Positions 56,404 to 64,000 of a stretch of 64,000 nt of DNA are shown in pieces. The translations under genes were made by a program, and so were the position numbers. Source of the stretch: an uncultured beta proteobacterium (lineage in GTDB: Bacteria > Pseudomonadota > Gammaproteobacteria > Burkholderiales > SG8-39); contig CADEDU010000017.1 of NCBI GenBank assembly GCA_902826155.1, positions 42,358 to 106,357 on the forward strand, given 5' to 3'. Below the pieces are notes generated by a model. That model saw only the letters and a program-made list of their open reading frames with translations, had not been told where the DNA came from and searched no databases. The number at the start of each line of letters is the position of its first letter. The first letter of the stretch is position 1.

Positions 56404-56722
56404 GCACGAAAATCGAATCCGATCCGAACCGCGTAGACCTCCTCAGCCGTGCCGGTGAACTCGAGGTCTGGGAGATCGTGAACGCTACCAGCGTGGATCA
56501 TCCGTTCCATGTGCACGGAACACAGTTTCAGGTGCTGGATCGAACCGTGGCGGCCACACGGTTGCCGATCCGCTTCTGGCTTGGAAGGACAGCGTCAATA
56601 CGCGCGCAGGAGAGACAGTTCGCATCAAAATCGTACAGCGCACTCGCGGCAAACGTACGTTCCACTGCCACATCGTCGAACACGAGGACCTGGGCATGAT
56701 GGGGGTGCTCGAGGTGGTATGA
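56404..56722 (+). pseudogene. 3' fragment of a multicopper oxidase
   Basis: Reads DLLSRAGELEVWEIVNATSV, DHPFHVHGTQFQVLDRT, then after a frameshift near 56570 AWKDSVNTRAGETVRIKIVQ and FHCHIVEHEDLGMMGVLEVV, stop at 56720. The HPFHVHG and HCHIVEHEDLGMM blocks carry the copper ligands of the last domain of CueO-type oxidases. The first two thirds of the gene are absent. It differs from the intact oxidase at 24198-25571 (HPIHLHGF, HCHKSHH). Confidence 0.78.
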
Positions 56723-56749
56723 AAGGCCTCGGACCAGCGCTGACAAACG

Positions 56750-57730
56750 TCAGTTGACGCGCTCACGCATTCCCCGCACCACAAGTTCGGTAACGTCGAT
56801 GTGCGAATACGGCGAGGCGAGCGTATTCGTGGTGACAACATTCCAAGAGAGGGACCCGGTCGATTCAGGCACCATCGAAGAGCGATCTGCGGCGTGCACG
56901 AGCAGGCAGTATGCCGCCCGAAATCCCATTCCGACCAGCCGCGCTGAGACCGCTTGGCCCAGCCCGTCGCAGTCCGAAAGCGTCGCGCCCACAAACACCG
57001 GTACACGACCGGCACAGGCGGCTAAACCGGGTGGCAGCAGCGCGACATCTGAGCGCAGCCAGCGCTGTTTGCGAACCATCATCTCGTGTGGCGCGCGCGC
57101 CAGATCCGACAACGTGCCGATCCACTGGGCCGACGCAGGCTCAAGACCGATCAGTACCGGGCGCTTCACATGCTGGCGCAGCCAATCGCCGATGAGCTTC
57201 GTCGGGTCGACGATCAACGTCGGGATGTTAAGCCAGCCACGCGCGCGTCCGGAGTCCAAGCAAGTCGGCTCGACGGTGACGACCCAATTGAAGGCACGCG
57301 CGAAGGCACCGGTCGAAAGTCTAGTCATAATGATTTCGACAGCACGAGCCAGGCCTACGGAGCGAGGCAGGCCTTCTATGAAAGGAGCAACCAAGCCAAC
57401 GTGTTGTGCGCCGGCGTCGATGAGCGCCTCGGCCAAAACTTGAATAGTGAGCGTTTGATTTTCCGGATCATCGAACGAGCACACGATGGCGCATTCCCGC
57501 CCTCGAACCGCGATTGAGAACTCTGGCGCGAGCGGATCGTCCTTGGACGTCCCAAAGCACGCCTTGGCGATGGGCGCGTTAAGCCGGCGCGCAATCCGCG
57601 CGGCGAACCCCTCGTTTCCAGGAAGGGGCAGCAGAACTGGAATCTTCCCACTAGCCAGAGGCACTGCCCGTCGAAGAACTGTAGCGGTCACGGTTCTAAC
57701 CACGCACCCAAGACGATCTCCTCGCAGCAA
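56750..57730 (-). CDS. PRPP-synthetase-like (ribose-phosphate pyrophosphokinase family) protein
   Basis: A 326-aa protein with the two-domain fold of ribose-phosphate pyrophosphokinases: LLPLPGNEGFAARIARRLNA, then CAIVCSFDDPENQTLTIQVL, AEALIDAGAQHVGLVAPFIE and LPTLIVDPTKLIGDWLRQHV. The normal KRR/PDGE substrate motifs are altered (KDDPLAPEFSIAVRGRECAI), and the PRPP loop is not classical, so activity may have changed. The N-terminus is uncertain; GTG codons at about 57691 and further downstream are alternatives. It is convergent with the phosphorylase region and the multicopper oxidase fragment. Confidence 0.72.
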   Translation of the reverse strand: MLRGDRLGCVVRTVTATVLRRAVPLASGKIPVLLPLPGNEGFAARIARRLNAPIAKACFGTSKDDPLAPEFSIAVRGRECAIVCSFDDPENQTLTIQVLAEALIDAGAQHVGLVAPFIEGLPRSVGLARAVEIIMTRLSTGAFARAFNWVVTVEPTCLDSGRARGWLNIPTLIVDPTKLIGDWLRQHVKRPVLIGLEPASAQWIGTLSDLARAPHEMMVRKQRWLRSDVALLPPGLAACAGRVPVFVGATLSDCDGLGQAVSARLVGMGFRAAYCLLVHAADRSSMVPESTGSLSWNVVTTNTLASPYSHIDVTELVVRGMRERVN

Positions 57731-57846
57731 AGGCTAAGAGCTGTGCTCAGCACTCAGGTCAAGGCCTTTCGGCGCCGCGAGACGGTGATTTCCGAAGGCG
57801 GGGAACGCTCCCTGCAGCCTCAAAACATCCAGAATTCACCTGCCCG

Positions 57847-59004
57847 CTAGAAGAACCACTGCAGCTGCAGATAGAAGAGATTCCGCAGTCGTCCGTATTC
57901 GGAGTCGGAGGCTCCACTGAACCATTGCACGCCGCCTCCCAGCTCCACGTTCTGCGTAAGCGAATAGACCAAGGTCGGCCAAACCAGACGGCTGCCGTCG
58001 TCGAGATTCTGAACGTAGTAATTGACGCTCTTCAGAAGCGGCGTAATGTCGTAGGACGCCGAGATCGCCGCGTAGCGTCGCGCGACATTGCGTACGCGTC
58101 CCGCGAAGAGCGCCGAAAAGTCGTACTCACTACGCTTGCGAGTGCCTTGCCCGTCGTAGTACAGCTCCGCCGTCAAGGTGAGCGTATTGGCAAAGCCATA
58201 GTCGGCGCCGAGCAAGATGCGGCCATAGTTGCGACCCACGTCGGCCAGCGTGTAGCTCGCCTCGCCGCGCACGCCGAGCCCGGCGATCTGGGTGGCGAAG
58301 TCGGCGCCGGCGACGCGATCGTCGCGAAACTTCCCCCCGATCAGCGAAAAGTCCCAGCCGCGCAGGTTGCCGTGGCCGTACCCCGCGACGCTCGCCGCGG
58401 CGCGGTCGCTGCGGGGCACGTAGGCGATGCTGGCCCGTGACAGGGGGCCGAGCTTGCGTTCGACCAGCACACCGTCTACACCGGGGCGCTCGTCGCGCTC
58501 CAAGCGGGTCGGATTGAGGGGATTCAGGATATCGAGCGGATTCCAGAACCGACCGGTGCCCCAAGCGATGCGTTGCCGGCCCAGTTTCACATCGGCAAGC
58601 GGCGCGGCGAGCGTGACACTCGCGCGGTAGAGCTGGTGTCGTCCGTAGTAGCCTCCGTGCTCCGCGTAGTTGCGCTGGAGCGAGAAGTAGGTGGCCGCCC
58701 GGGTGTCTTTTTCGAGTGCGAACTGACGCGTGTCGAGATAGCTCCCGAGCAAGAGCTCGTTGTCGTATTGCACATCGAGTGCCACCTGATCGGCGGGCCT
58801 GCCCTGGAGCTTGAGGCGCAGTCGATTGAGACCGAGCGTATAGCGCTCGGCGAGCGGCACCACCGTCTCGGAGCGGCTCACAAGGCTCTTGAAGTATCCC
58901 GAAAGCTCGAGCCTGCTTGGCGCTGCCTCGGTGGCCAAAGCAACGATTGGAGCGCTAGCCTGCAATGCGCCGAGCAACGCGCGCAGGAACACCGGCCTAA
59001 GCAT
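57847..59004 (-). CDS. Outer-membrane beta-barrel protein of an export operon
   Basis: A 385-aa protein with a signal peptide (MLRPVFLRALLGALQASAPI ending at ATEA). Many amphipathic strands with aromatic girdles follow (FKSLVSRSETVVPLAERYTL, RLKLQGRPADQVALDVQYDN, VERKLGPLSRASIAYVPRSD, YDFSALFAGRVRNVARRYAA), and the C-terminus is LFYLQLQWFF with terminal Phe. It overlaps the FtsX gene by 8 bp and is the last gene of its operon. It resembles porin-like barrels that accompany LolA/MMPL/FtsX-type export systems. The exact substrate is unknown. Confidence 0.78.
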   Translation of the reverse strand: MLRPVFLRALLGALQASAPIVALATEAAPSRLELSGYFKSLVSRSETVVPLAERYTLGLNRLRLKLQGRPADQVALDVQYDNELLLGSYLDTRQFALEKDTRAATYFSLQRNYAEHGGYYGRHQLYRASVTLAAPLADVKLGRQRIAWGTGRFWNPLDILNPLNPTRLERDERPGVDGVLVERKLGPLSRASIAYVPRSDRAAASVAGYGHGNLRGWDFSLIGGKFRDDRVAGADFATQIAGLGVRGEASYTLADVGRNYGRILLGADYGFANTLTLTAELYYDGQGTRKRSEYDFSALFAGRVRNVARRYAAISASYDITPLLKSVNYYVQNLDDGSRLVWPTLVYSLTQNVELGGGVQWFSGASDSEYGRLRNLFYLQLQWFF

Positions 59005-61498
59005 GCCGGAGCGCTTGCGCCGGATCGAGTCGTGCGGCGCGCAGCGCCGGATAGAGCGCGGCCAGCAGCCCGAACGCGAGCAACATCGTCGCGGGAACCA
59101 CGAGCGTCTGCGGGGAAGCGCGGGTGTAGATCACGCCAGTCAGCCCCGGGATGGTCGCCACGCCGCCGAAGAGAAACGATAGATCGATGCCGTGGACCCC
59201 AAAGTATTCGACGATGGCGATGCCCAGCAGATAACCGATCGCGATGCCCGCACTGACCACGATCGCGGTCTCGTACATCACCACGCGCACCATCGCACCC
59301 GGACGCGTGCCGATCGCGATCATGACCCCAAGCTCACGGGTGCGCTCCATGACCGCCATGAGGATGGTATTGAGCACGCCCAGGGCGACCACGCCAAAGA
59401 CGATCGCGAGCACGATGTATTCGATCACGCGATTCAGGCGATCCATCTCGTCGACTTGCGGCAGCAAGGTGGGCCAGGACACGACGTCGTAGCCGGCACG
59501 CGATACGACCGGCGCCAAAGCAGCGCGTACCGACTCGCTGGCGCGACGATCCTTGAGGCGAATACCGATGATCGACGCTCTGTCGCCTAGACCCACTAGC
59601 GACCGAGCCGCGCCGATGCCGATGTAGATGTAACGGCCATCGAATGCTTCGCTCTCGGTGGCGAAGATGCCACTGATTCGATACGCCGCCGAGCCGAGGC
59701 TTCCGTCAGCGGATTGGGCGTGCACGACGAGCCGTTCGCCGACGCGCACGCGAAGCTTCTCGGCGAGTTTGCGTCCGACGATGACGCTGCGGTCATCGCC
59801 CGGTGCAAGCGGCGCGCCTTCACGCAAGGCTCGATCGAGAATGGTGAGTTGCGCTTCGGCGGGCGGGTCGACACCCATCAAGACGACCATCTCCTGCTTG
59901 GCCGCGCTGCTTGCCAGGGCTTGTGTCTGCACACGGGCCGCCGCTGCGGCGATCCGTGGCTCAGCGCGCAATTCGGTCAGCATCCTTTCCGGCGCCTCGA
60001 TCGCCAGATCTGGCGACATTTCCCGGCGAAATCCCGCGGGCTCGATCTGCAGGTGACCGGTCACGTAGCCAGTCGCGTTCTCGATCGTCTGGTCGATGAA
60101 CCCGTCGAAGAAGCTGAGGATGAAGACGAAGCCGACCACCGTCGATCCGATGCCGGCCAAGGTCAGCAGCGAACGGCGCGGATTGCGCAGCACGTTGCGC
60201 GCGGCGATCGCGAAGAAGATGTGGCGCGCGTTCCTTGCTTCGCGCGCCGGCGCAGACGATCGCAACGTACGGCTTTCCCATCCGCGGATGGCGCTCACTG
60301 GTTCGAGGCGCGCCGCGCGCAGTGAGGGGTAGACAGCCGCAAGGAGCGTCGTGCCGAGCACGATGAGCGCCAGCACGATCGTGCGATCGACCCGCGGCAA
60401 GGGATAGATGATGTCCGACAGGCCCGGCATGACTTCGAGCCCTCTTGAATACGCCGACAAATCGATGCCGCTCGCGCCGTAGTACGCAGAGACGCCGACG
60501 CCTACCAACCCGCCGAGGACGAGGCCGCCCAAGCCAAGCAGCATCGCCTCCACCATGATCGTCTGCGCCAGACGACTCGGACGGGTCCCCAAGGCGAGTA
60601 GGATCCCCAGCTCGCGGGTGCGTTCGAGCACCGCCATGAGCACGGTGTTGGTGACGCCCGCCGCCACGATGACGAACAGCACGAGCAGCACGGCGTAGCC
60701 GAGCACTTCGTGAAAGCGCACGCTTTGCATCACCACCTGAAGGAGGCGCTGCCATCCCACCACTTCGTATTGCTCGCCCAGAGTGGATCGGAGCGCGGCG
60801 GCGGTCGCTGTAGTCGTGTCGCGGTCGCGTAGACGCATCGCTACGGAGGTGGCACCGGACGGTGCCGCCAGAAACTCACGCACTGCCGCAAGCGGCGTGA
60901 TCGCCGTCCAACCGTCCAGCTCTTCGATCTTGGTGCGAAAGATACCTTTCACGTGGAATCGCGCCGCCGCGAGCGAGCCGTCGTAGGCCTGGCTGATCAC
61001 GGAGAGTTGGTCGCCCACCGTGGCACCGAGCGCTTCGGCCATCCGCTCGCCGATGAGCATCGCCGCGCCATCGTTTGACGTGAGTGCGGCCCCCAGGATC
61101 ACCGCATCGAGGAGCGCGCTGACGTCGCGCTCGACTTCTGGATCCACGCCGGCGAGAAACACACCGCGCGATTTCTCGCCCAGTGCGACGAGCGCCTGGC
61201 CCTCGAAGCGAGGTGCCGCAGCGGCCACATCGTTACGCTGGCCGATCGTGTCCAGCACGCTCGCAAGATCCGGAATCGTTCGATCGAGCGAGGGGTCGTC
61301 GTGATAGCCCATGGCATGGACTTGCACGTGCCCGGAAAAGTAGCGGGTTGTGTTGTCCACCATCTGTTCGTTGGCGCCGTCGATGAACGCCCACATGAAG
61401 ATCAGCGCGGCGAGCCCGGAGGCGATCGAGGCGAGCGTGATCAGCGAACGACGCGCATTGCGGCCGATGTTGCGCCACGCGAGTTGGGCGAGGGTCAT
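58997..61498 (-). CDS. ABC transporter permease, double FtsX/MacB-type domain
   Basis: An 833-aa permease made of two similar halves (about 1-405 and 420-833), each with an N-terminal helix, a periplasmic MacB-like domain and three C-terminal helices. Examples are NIGRNARRSLITLASIASGL and NVLRNPRRSLLTLAGIGSTV at the two domain starts, VLMAVLERTRELGILLALGT and ILMAVMERTRELGVMIAIGT at the cytoplasmic loops. It probably acts as a LolCDE-like mechanotransmission permease extracting lipid or lipoprotein. It overlaps the ATPase gene by 4 nt. Confidence 0.92.
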   Translation of the reverse strand: MTLAQLAWRNIGRNARRSLITLASIASGLAALIFMWAFIDGANEQMVDNTTRYFSGHVQVHAMGYHDDPSLDRTIPDLASVLDTIGQRNDVAAAAPRFEGQALVALGEKSRGVFLAGVDPEVERDVSALLDAVILGAALTSNDGAAMLIGERMAEALGATVGDQLSVISQAYDGSLAAARFHVKGIFRTKIEELDGWTAITPLAAVREFLAAPSGATSVAMRLRDRDTTTATAAALRSTLGEQYEVVGWQRLLQVVMQSVRFHEVLGYAVLLVLFVIVAAGVTNTVLMAVLERTRELGILLALGTRPSRLAQTIMVEAMLLGLGGLVLGGLVGVGVSAYYGASGIDLSAYSRGLEVMPGLSDIIYPLPRVDRTIVLALIVLGTTLLAAVYPSLRAARLEPVSAIRGWESRTLRSSAPAREARNARHIFFAIAARNVLRNPRRSLLTLAGIGSTVVGFVFILSFFDGFIDQTIENATGYVTGHLQIEPAGFRREMSPDLAIEAPERMLTELRAEPRIAAAAARVQTQALASSAAKQEMVVLMGVDPPAEAQLTILDRALREGAPLAPGDDRSVIVGRKLAEKLRVRVGERLVVHAQSADGSLGSAAYRISGIFATESEAFDGRYIYIGIGAARSLVGLGDRASIIGIRLKDRRASESVRAALAPVVSRAGYDVVSWPTLLPQVDEMDRLNRVIEYIVLAIVFGVVALGVLNTILMAVMERTRELGVMIAIGTRPGAMVRVVMYETAIVVSAGIAIGYLLGIAIVEYFGVHGIDLSFLFGGVATIPGLTGVIYTRASPQTLVVPATMLLAFGLLAALYPALRAARLDPAQALRHA

Positions 61499-62202
61499 GC
61501 CGGCCTGCGCTCGTCGGCGACGATCCGTCCATCGCGCATTCGCACGATGCGACGCGCGCGCTCCATCACCATCGGATCGTGCGTGGAGAACACGAACGTG
61601 ACGCCGTGCCGTTCGTTGAGCGCGCGCATGAGGTCCATGAGCGAGCCACCGCTTGCCGAGTCGAGGTTTGCGGTCGGCTCATCGGCGAGAACCAGCACCG
61701 GTTGTGCCACCACCGCACGCGCCACCGCCACGCGCTGTTGCTGGCCACCGGAGAGTTGTCGCGGGCGCCGGTGCTCCAGTCCCTCCAGTCCGAGCGCTGC
61801 CAGCATGGCCCGGGAGCGGCGGGTTCGCTCTTCCGGTGCCACGCCTTGCAGCATCATCACGTACTCGACGTTCTCCAGGGCCGAGAGCACTGGAATTAGG
61901 TTGTACTCCTGAAAGACGAAACCGATCTTGCGCAAACGGATCTCGGCGCGCCGCGTCGCGCTCATCGCGCCGATTTCTTTGCCGTCTACCCACAGCCGGC
62001 CCGCGCTTGGCATATCGAGCGCCCCCACCAAGTTGAGGAGAGTCGTCTTTCCGGAACCCGACGGCCCCACCAGTGCCATGAATGCGCCCCGTTCGATCTG
62101 CAGATCCACTCCGTCCAGCGCACGGACCGAGGTGTCATCGGCCTGGTAGGTCTTGCTCGCCTGCTCGGTGAGAACAGCAAACGAGGGTGCTGGCTTGTTC
62201 AT
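61495..62202 (-). CDS. ABC transporter ATP-binding protein (LolD/MacB family)
   Basis: A 235-aa ATPase. Motifs: Walker A GPSGSGKTT, Q-loop FVFQEYNLIPVLSALENVEY, signature LSGGQQQRVAVARAVV, Walker B VLVLADEPTANLD and H-loop STHDP. The start at 62202 overlaps the LolA-like gene stop (ATGA). The tight gene overlaps in this operon show co-regulated assembly with the double FtsX permease. Confidence 0.96.
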   Translation of the reverse strand: MNKPAPSFAVLTEQASKTYQADDTSVRALDGVDLQIERGAFMALVGPSGSGKTTLLNLVGALDMPSAGRLWVDGKEIGAMSATRRAEIRLRKIGFVFQEYNLIPVLSALENVEYVMMLQGVAPEERTRRSRAMLAALGLEGLEHRRPRQLSGGQQQRVAVARAVVAQPVLVLADEPTANLDSASGGSLMDLMRALNERHGVTFVFSTHDPMVMERARRIVRMRDGRIVADERRPA

Positions 62203-63008
62203 TTGCTTTGTAGGTTGCGCTGCGTGAAGACCTCCGGGTCGATGGGCCGATCCCACACCGGAGACTTGAAATGAATAGTCGTCACATTGCCCGGCTTGGC
62301 GCTGGGGCGCATCTCCCACAAGGTTGGCACCGTGCGAGCGCCATACACCTTGACCTCGTAGAACGTGAGCGTACGTACTAGCCCCCCGCGCTCGTCGAAA
62401 TACTGCGTGCGCAAGGGCATCAAGTCGTGCTTGCGCACCGCATAGAGAACCTTGCCCCAGACGACCGCGCTTTCTGGCTTAGGCGTGAGCTCCACGAGAT
62501 AGGCTTCGGTACCTTCGATCGTCTCGACGCCGCTCACGCGATGGGTATAGTCGTCGATCATGCTCGATTCCTTCACCAGGTCGTCGTTGGTGAAGTCCGA
62601 ACCCATCCACGGCTGCAACATCATCGTGGGCGGGATCTTGACGATGCGCTCGATGCTCGGGAGGTAGTTCCACATCTCCGCGCCGATGCGAAGCGAGCCG
62701 ATTCCCGCTTCCTTGGCGGGCGCCGCGATGCGGATGAACGAGCGCGTCGGCCGATCCATCCAGACTCGCAGCTCGAGACGGCGCTCCCAACGCGGCGTAG
62801 TGATGCGCATCTCGTATTCCCCTTGCATCGTCTTGCCCCACAAGCGCTTTTCTACCTGTTCGACGATGTCCTTACCGGAAAGCTCCTGTCCCAGCGTGGA
62901 CAGCGAGGAGCCAAGCAGCGTCAACGCCGCGAGTATTCCGAACAGGTGCCTTCGGATCGAGGACCAAGCGAATCGAGCGCCGTTCGGAGACGTGGGCCGT
63001 ATTCGCAC
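62199..63008 (-). CDS. LolA-like outer-membrane lipoprotein-sorting protein
   Basis: A 269-aa exported protein (GTG start at 63008; basic region MRIRPTSPNGARFAWSSIRR then a hydrophobic core ending at LGQE). It contains the lipoprotein-sorting fold: GKTMQGEYEMRITTPRWERR, RSFIRIAAPAKEAGIGSLRI, MWNYLPSIERIVKIPPTMML, GSDFTNDDLVKESS and a C-terminal VPTLWEMRPSAKPGNVTTIH. It directly follows the AhpD-like gene and precedes the ABC ATPase. Such proteins carry lipids or lipoproteins across the periplasm. Confidence 0.88.
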   Translation of the reverse strand: MRIRPTSPNGARFAWSSIRRHLFGILAALTLLGSSLSTLGQELSGKDIVEQVEKRLWGKTMQGEYEMRITTPRWERRLELRVWMDRPTRSFIRIAAPAKEAGIGSLRIGAEMWNYLPSIERIVKIPPTMMLQPWMGSDFTNDDLVKESSMIDDYTHRVSGVETIEGTEAYLVELTPKPESAVVWGKVLYAVRKHDLMPLRTQYFDERGGLVRTLTFYEVKVYGARTVPTLWEMRPSAKPGNVTTIHFKSPVWDRPIDPEVFTQRNLQSK

Positions 63009-63563
63009 TTAGCGGCTCCACGGCGGAATCCGACAGAATCCCTGTGCCGGCACATCGAGTGCACTGTTGAACTTGCTCGAGAGGTTTTGAAACGCCACCA
63101 AGCCGGTGAGATCGACGATGGCATCGTCACTGAAGTGTTGCTTAAGACGCTGGATAAGCACGTCGTCGACACCGCGTTCGGGATAGGTCATCCCTTCGGC
63201 ATACTCGAGCGCTACCCGTTCGCGATCAGAGAAAAGCGCGCTTTGCTGCCAGGCATCGACAGCCATCACCTTCTCTGCGCTGGCCCCACGTTTCATGAGC
63301 GTCGCTGAGTTGATGTCGACACAGAACGGGCAGTGGTTGATCTGCGAGACGCGGACTGTTAAAAGCGATCGCAGCGCCGGCTCGATCGGCGAGGAACGTC
63401 GATCGATCATGCCGTAGAGAACAGCTACGCCGAGAAAGAGCCGCGGCACGCGCGCCCACAGCAGCGCCGAGTCGAGCACAGCGCCATACTTGCGGCGCTG
63501 ATTCCAGAAGAACGGGCGCAACAACCACGGATATCGATTCGGCGGCTCGGGTGAGATGCGCAT
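63009..63563 (-). CDS. AhpD/carboxymuconolactone decarboxylase-family protein
   Basis: A 184-aa protein with AAGGAGG 5 bases before the ATG at 63563. The CMD/AhpD domain is HCPFCVDINSATLMKRGASA with the CxxC peroxidase-type site, preceded by RSLLTVRVSQIN and followed by KVMAVDAWQQ and REALEYAEGMTY-type sequence (RERVALEYAEGMTY). Expected role is alkyl-hydroperoxide or disulfide chemistry; the substrate is not visible. It is the first gene of the 57.8-63.6 kb operon. Confidence 0.88.
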   Translation of the reverse strand: MRISPEPPNRYPWLLRPFFWNQRRKYGAVLDSALLWARVPRLFLGVAVLYGMIDRRSSPIEPALRSLLTVRVSQINHCPFCVDINSATLMKRGASAEKVMAVDAWQQSALFSDRERVALEYAEGMTYPERGVDDVLIQRLKQHFSDDAIVDLTGLVAFQNLSSKFNSALDVPAQGFCRIPPWSR

Positions 63564-64000
63564 GGGTCCTCCTTGGATGTCCTGCGGTCCGGGGCGTGGG
63601 GGCCACGGAAGCCGTCCGGAATTTCGTCCGCACCTCGCATTCCTCGCGCGGCGCCACGCACGCGTACATGAACGCCCGCACCGGGAAAGTTGCGGAGAGA
63701 GTCCATGCACATCCCACATCCGACCCGAGTGCTATTTCGAACAAACTACTGCATCTCGTGCGCGAGCCATTGACCACAGTCAAGCCGGTCTCGCGCGCGG
63801 AAGTGCCGGGCCAGCCAGGTAACCGGCCAAGCTCGCGCTGCTCAACCATGCCAACTGCGCGGCGCGATGGCTCTCATCGGTGTTCTCGCCGACGAAGGCC
63901 GACGCGGCAGGCAAATGACCGCAGCGACGAAGGCGCCTGCCGAGAAACGAGCCTGTCGAAAAAGGTAGAACTTCGCTAGCACGTCGAACTCCAAGTGCAT
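63564..64000. other. Window end, no gene recognised
   Basis: 437 bp upstream of the AhpD-like gene. Open frames exist on both strands but none has a ribosome binding site or family similarity. It must hold the promoter of the export operon. Confidence 0.45.

Noticed and set aside
63226..63979. Open frames on both strands at the window end
   Set aside because: They are shadows of the AhpD-like gene or lack any ribosome binding site and similarity.

Overview
The window is GC-rich, densely coded DNA from a Gram-negative bacterium. The trimeric porin of Burkholderiales type, the tripartite CusCBA pumps, MlaA, the LolA-like/FtsX export operon and the codon use all point to a betaproteobacterium. 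No rRNA or tRNA gene was seen. The dominant theme is copper/silver (heavy-metal) handling. It is spread over several separate clusters that are interleaved with decayed genes, partial duplications and insertion sequences, as expected for an accessory or genomic-island region.

Layout: (1) 1-2.2 kb holds a broken alpha/beta-hydrolase gene and a patatin-like lipoprotein. (2) 2.5-11.6 kb is a minus-strand operon: Cys-rich secreted protein, 35-aa peptide, patatin, membrane protein, TolC, CusB with a fused CusF domain, CusA and MlaA. (3) 11.7-14.1 kb holds a MerR regulator, a CueR-type promoter driving a 27-aa secreted peptide that ends in CPLCW, a methyltransferase pseudogene and a small lipoprotein. 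(4) 14.2-16.7 kb is a Cu(I) P1B-ATPase. (5) 17-20.1 kb is a MocR regulator with pdxS and pdxT. (6) 20.2-27.9 kb is a minus-strand periplasmic copper operon: His/Cys-rich protein, hypothetical, TolC, multicopper oxidase, two cupredoxins, CusF, methyltransferases and a YHS protein. It is divergent from a CusR/CusS-type two-component system (28.1-30.3 kb), with a perfect palindrome between them. (7) 30.3-34.2 kb holds a Sel1-repeat protein, a porin and an atypical response regulator.

(8) 34.4-39 kb contains a periplasmic trypsin-like protease divergent from two tiny exported proteins that share a C-terminal YSPL tail. This module is partly duplicated at 37.9-38.5 kb behind a dead IS3 remnant. 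Both copies carry an ATTAC-N6-GTAAT box that matches the core of the palindrome next to the two-component system. This module is my main candidate for an undescribed system. (9) 39.2-48.6 kb holds a second MerR, a second CusCBA pump and a type II (Ca2+-type) P-ATPase. (10) 48.6-52.8 kb is a glucan phosphorylase gene interrupted by an intact IS66 element with an exact 8-bp target duplication. (11) 52.8-57.7 kb holds small genes, a thymidine/AMP phosphorylase-like gene, and remnants of an MBL-fold nuclease, a PRPP-synthetase-like gene and a multicopper oxidase. (12) 57.8-63.6 kb is a minus-strand operon for an AhpD-like protein, LolA-like protein, ABC ATPase, double FtsX permease and beta-barrel protein.

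Taken together, the CusCBA pumps and the Cu-ATPase would export cytoplasmic and periplasmic copper, and the multicopper oxidase, cupredoxins and CusF would handle it in the periplasm. CusRS-type and MerR-type regulators would set expression. Many very small exported proteins are embedded in these metal-responsive units, and these are the least understood part of the window.
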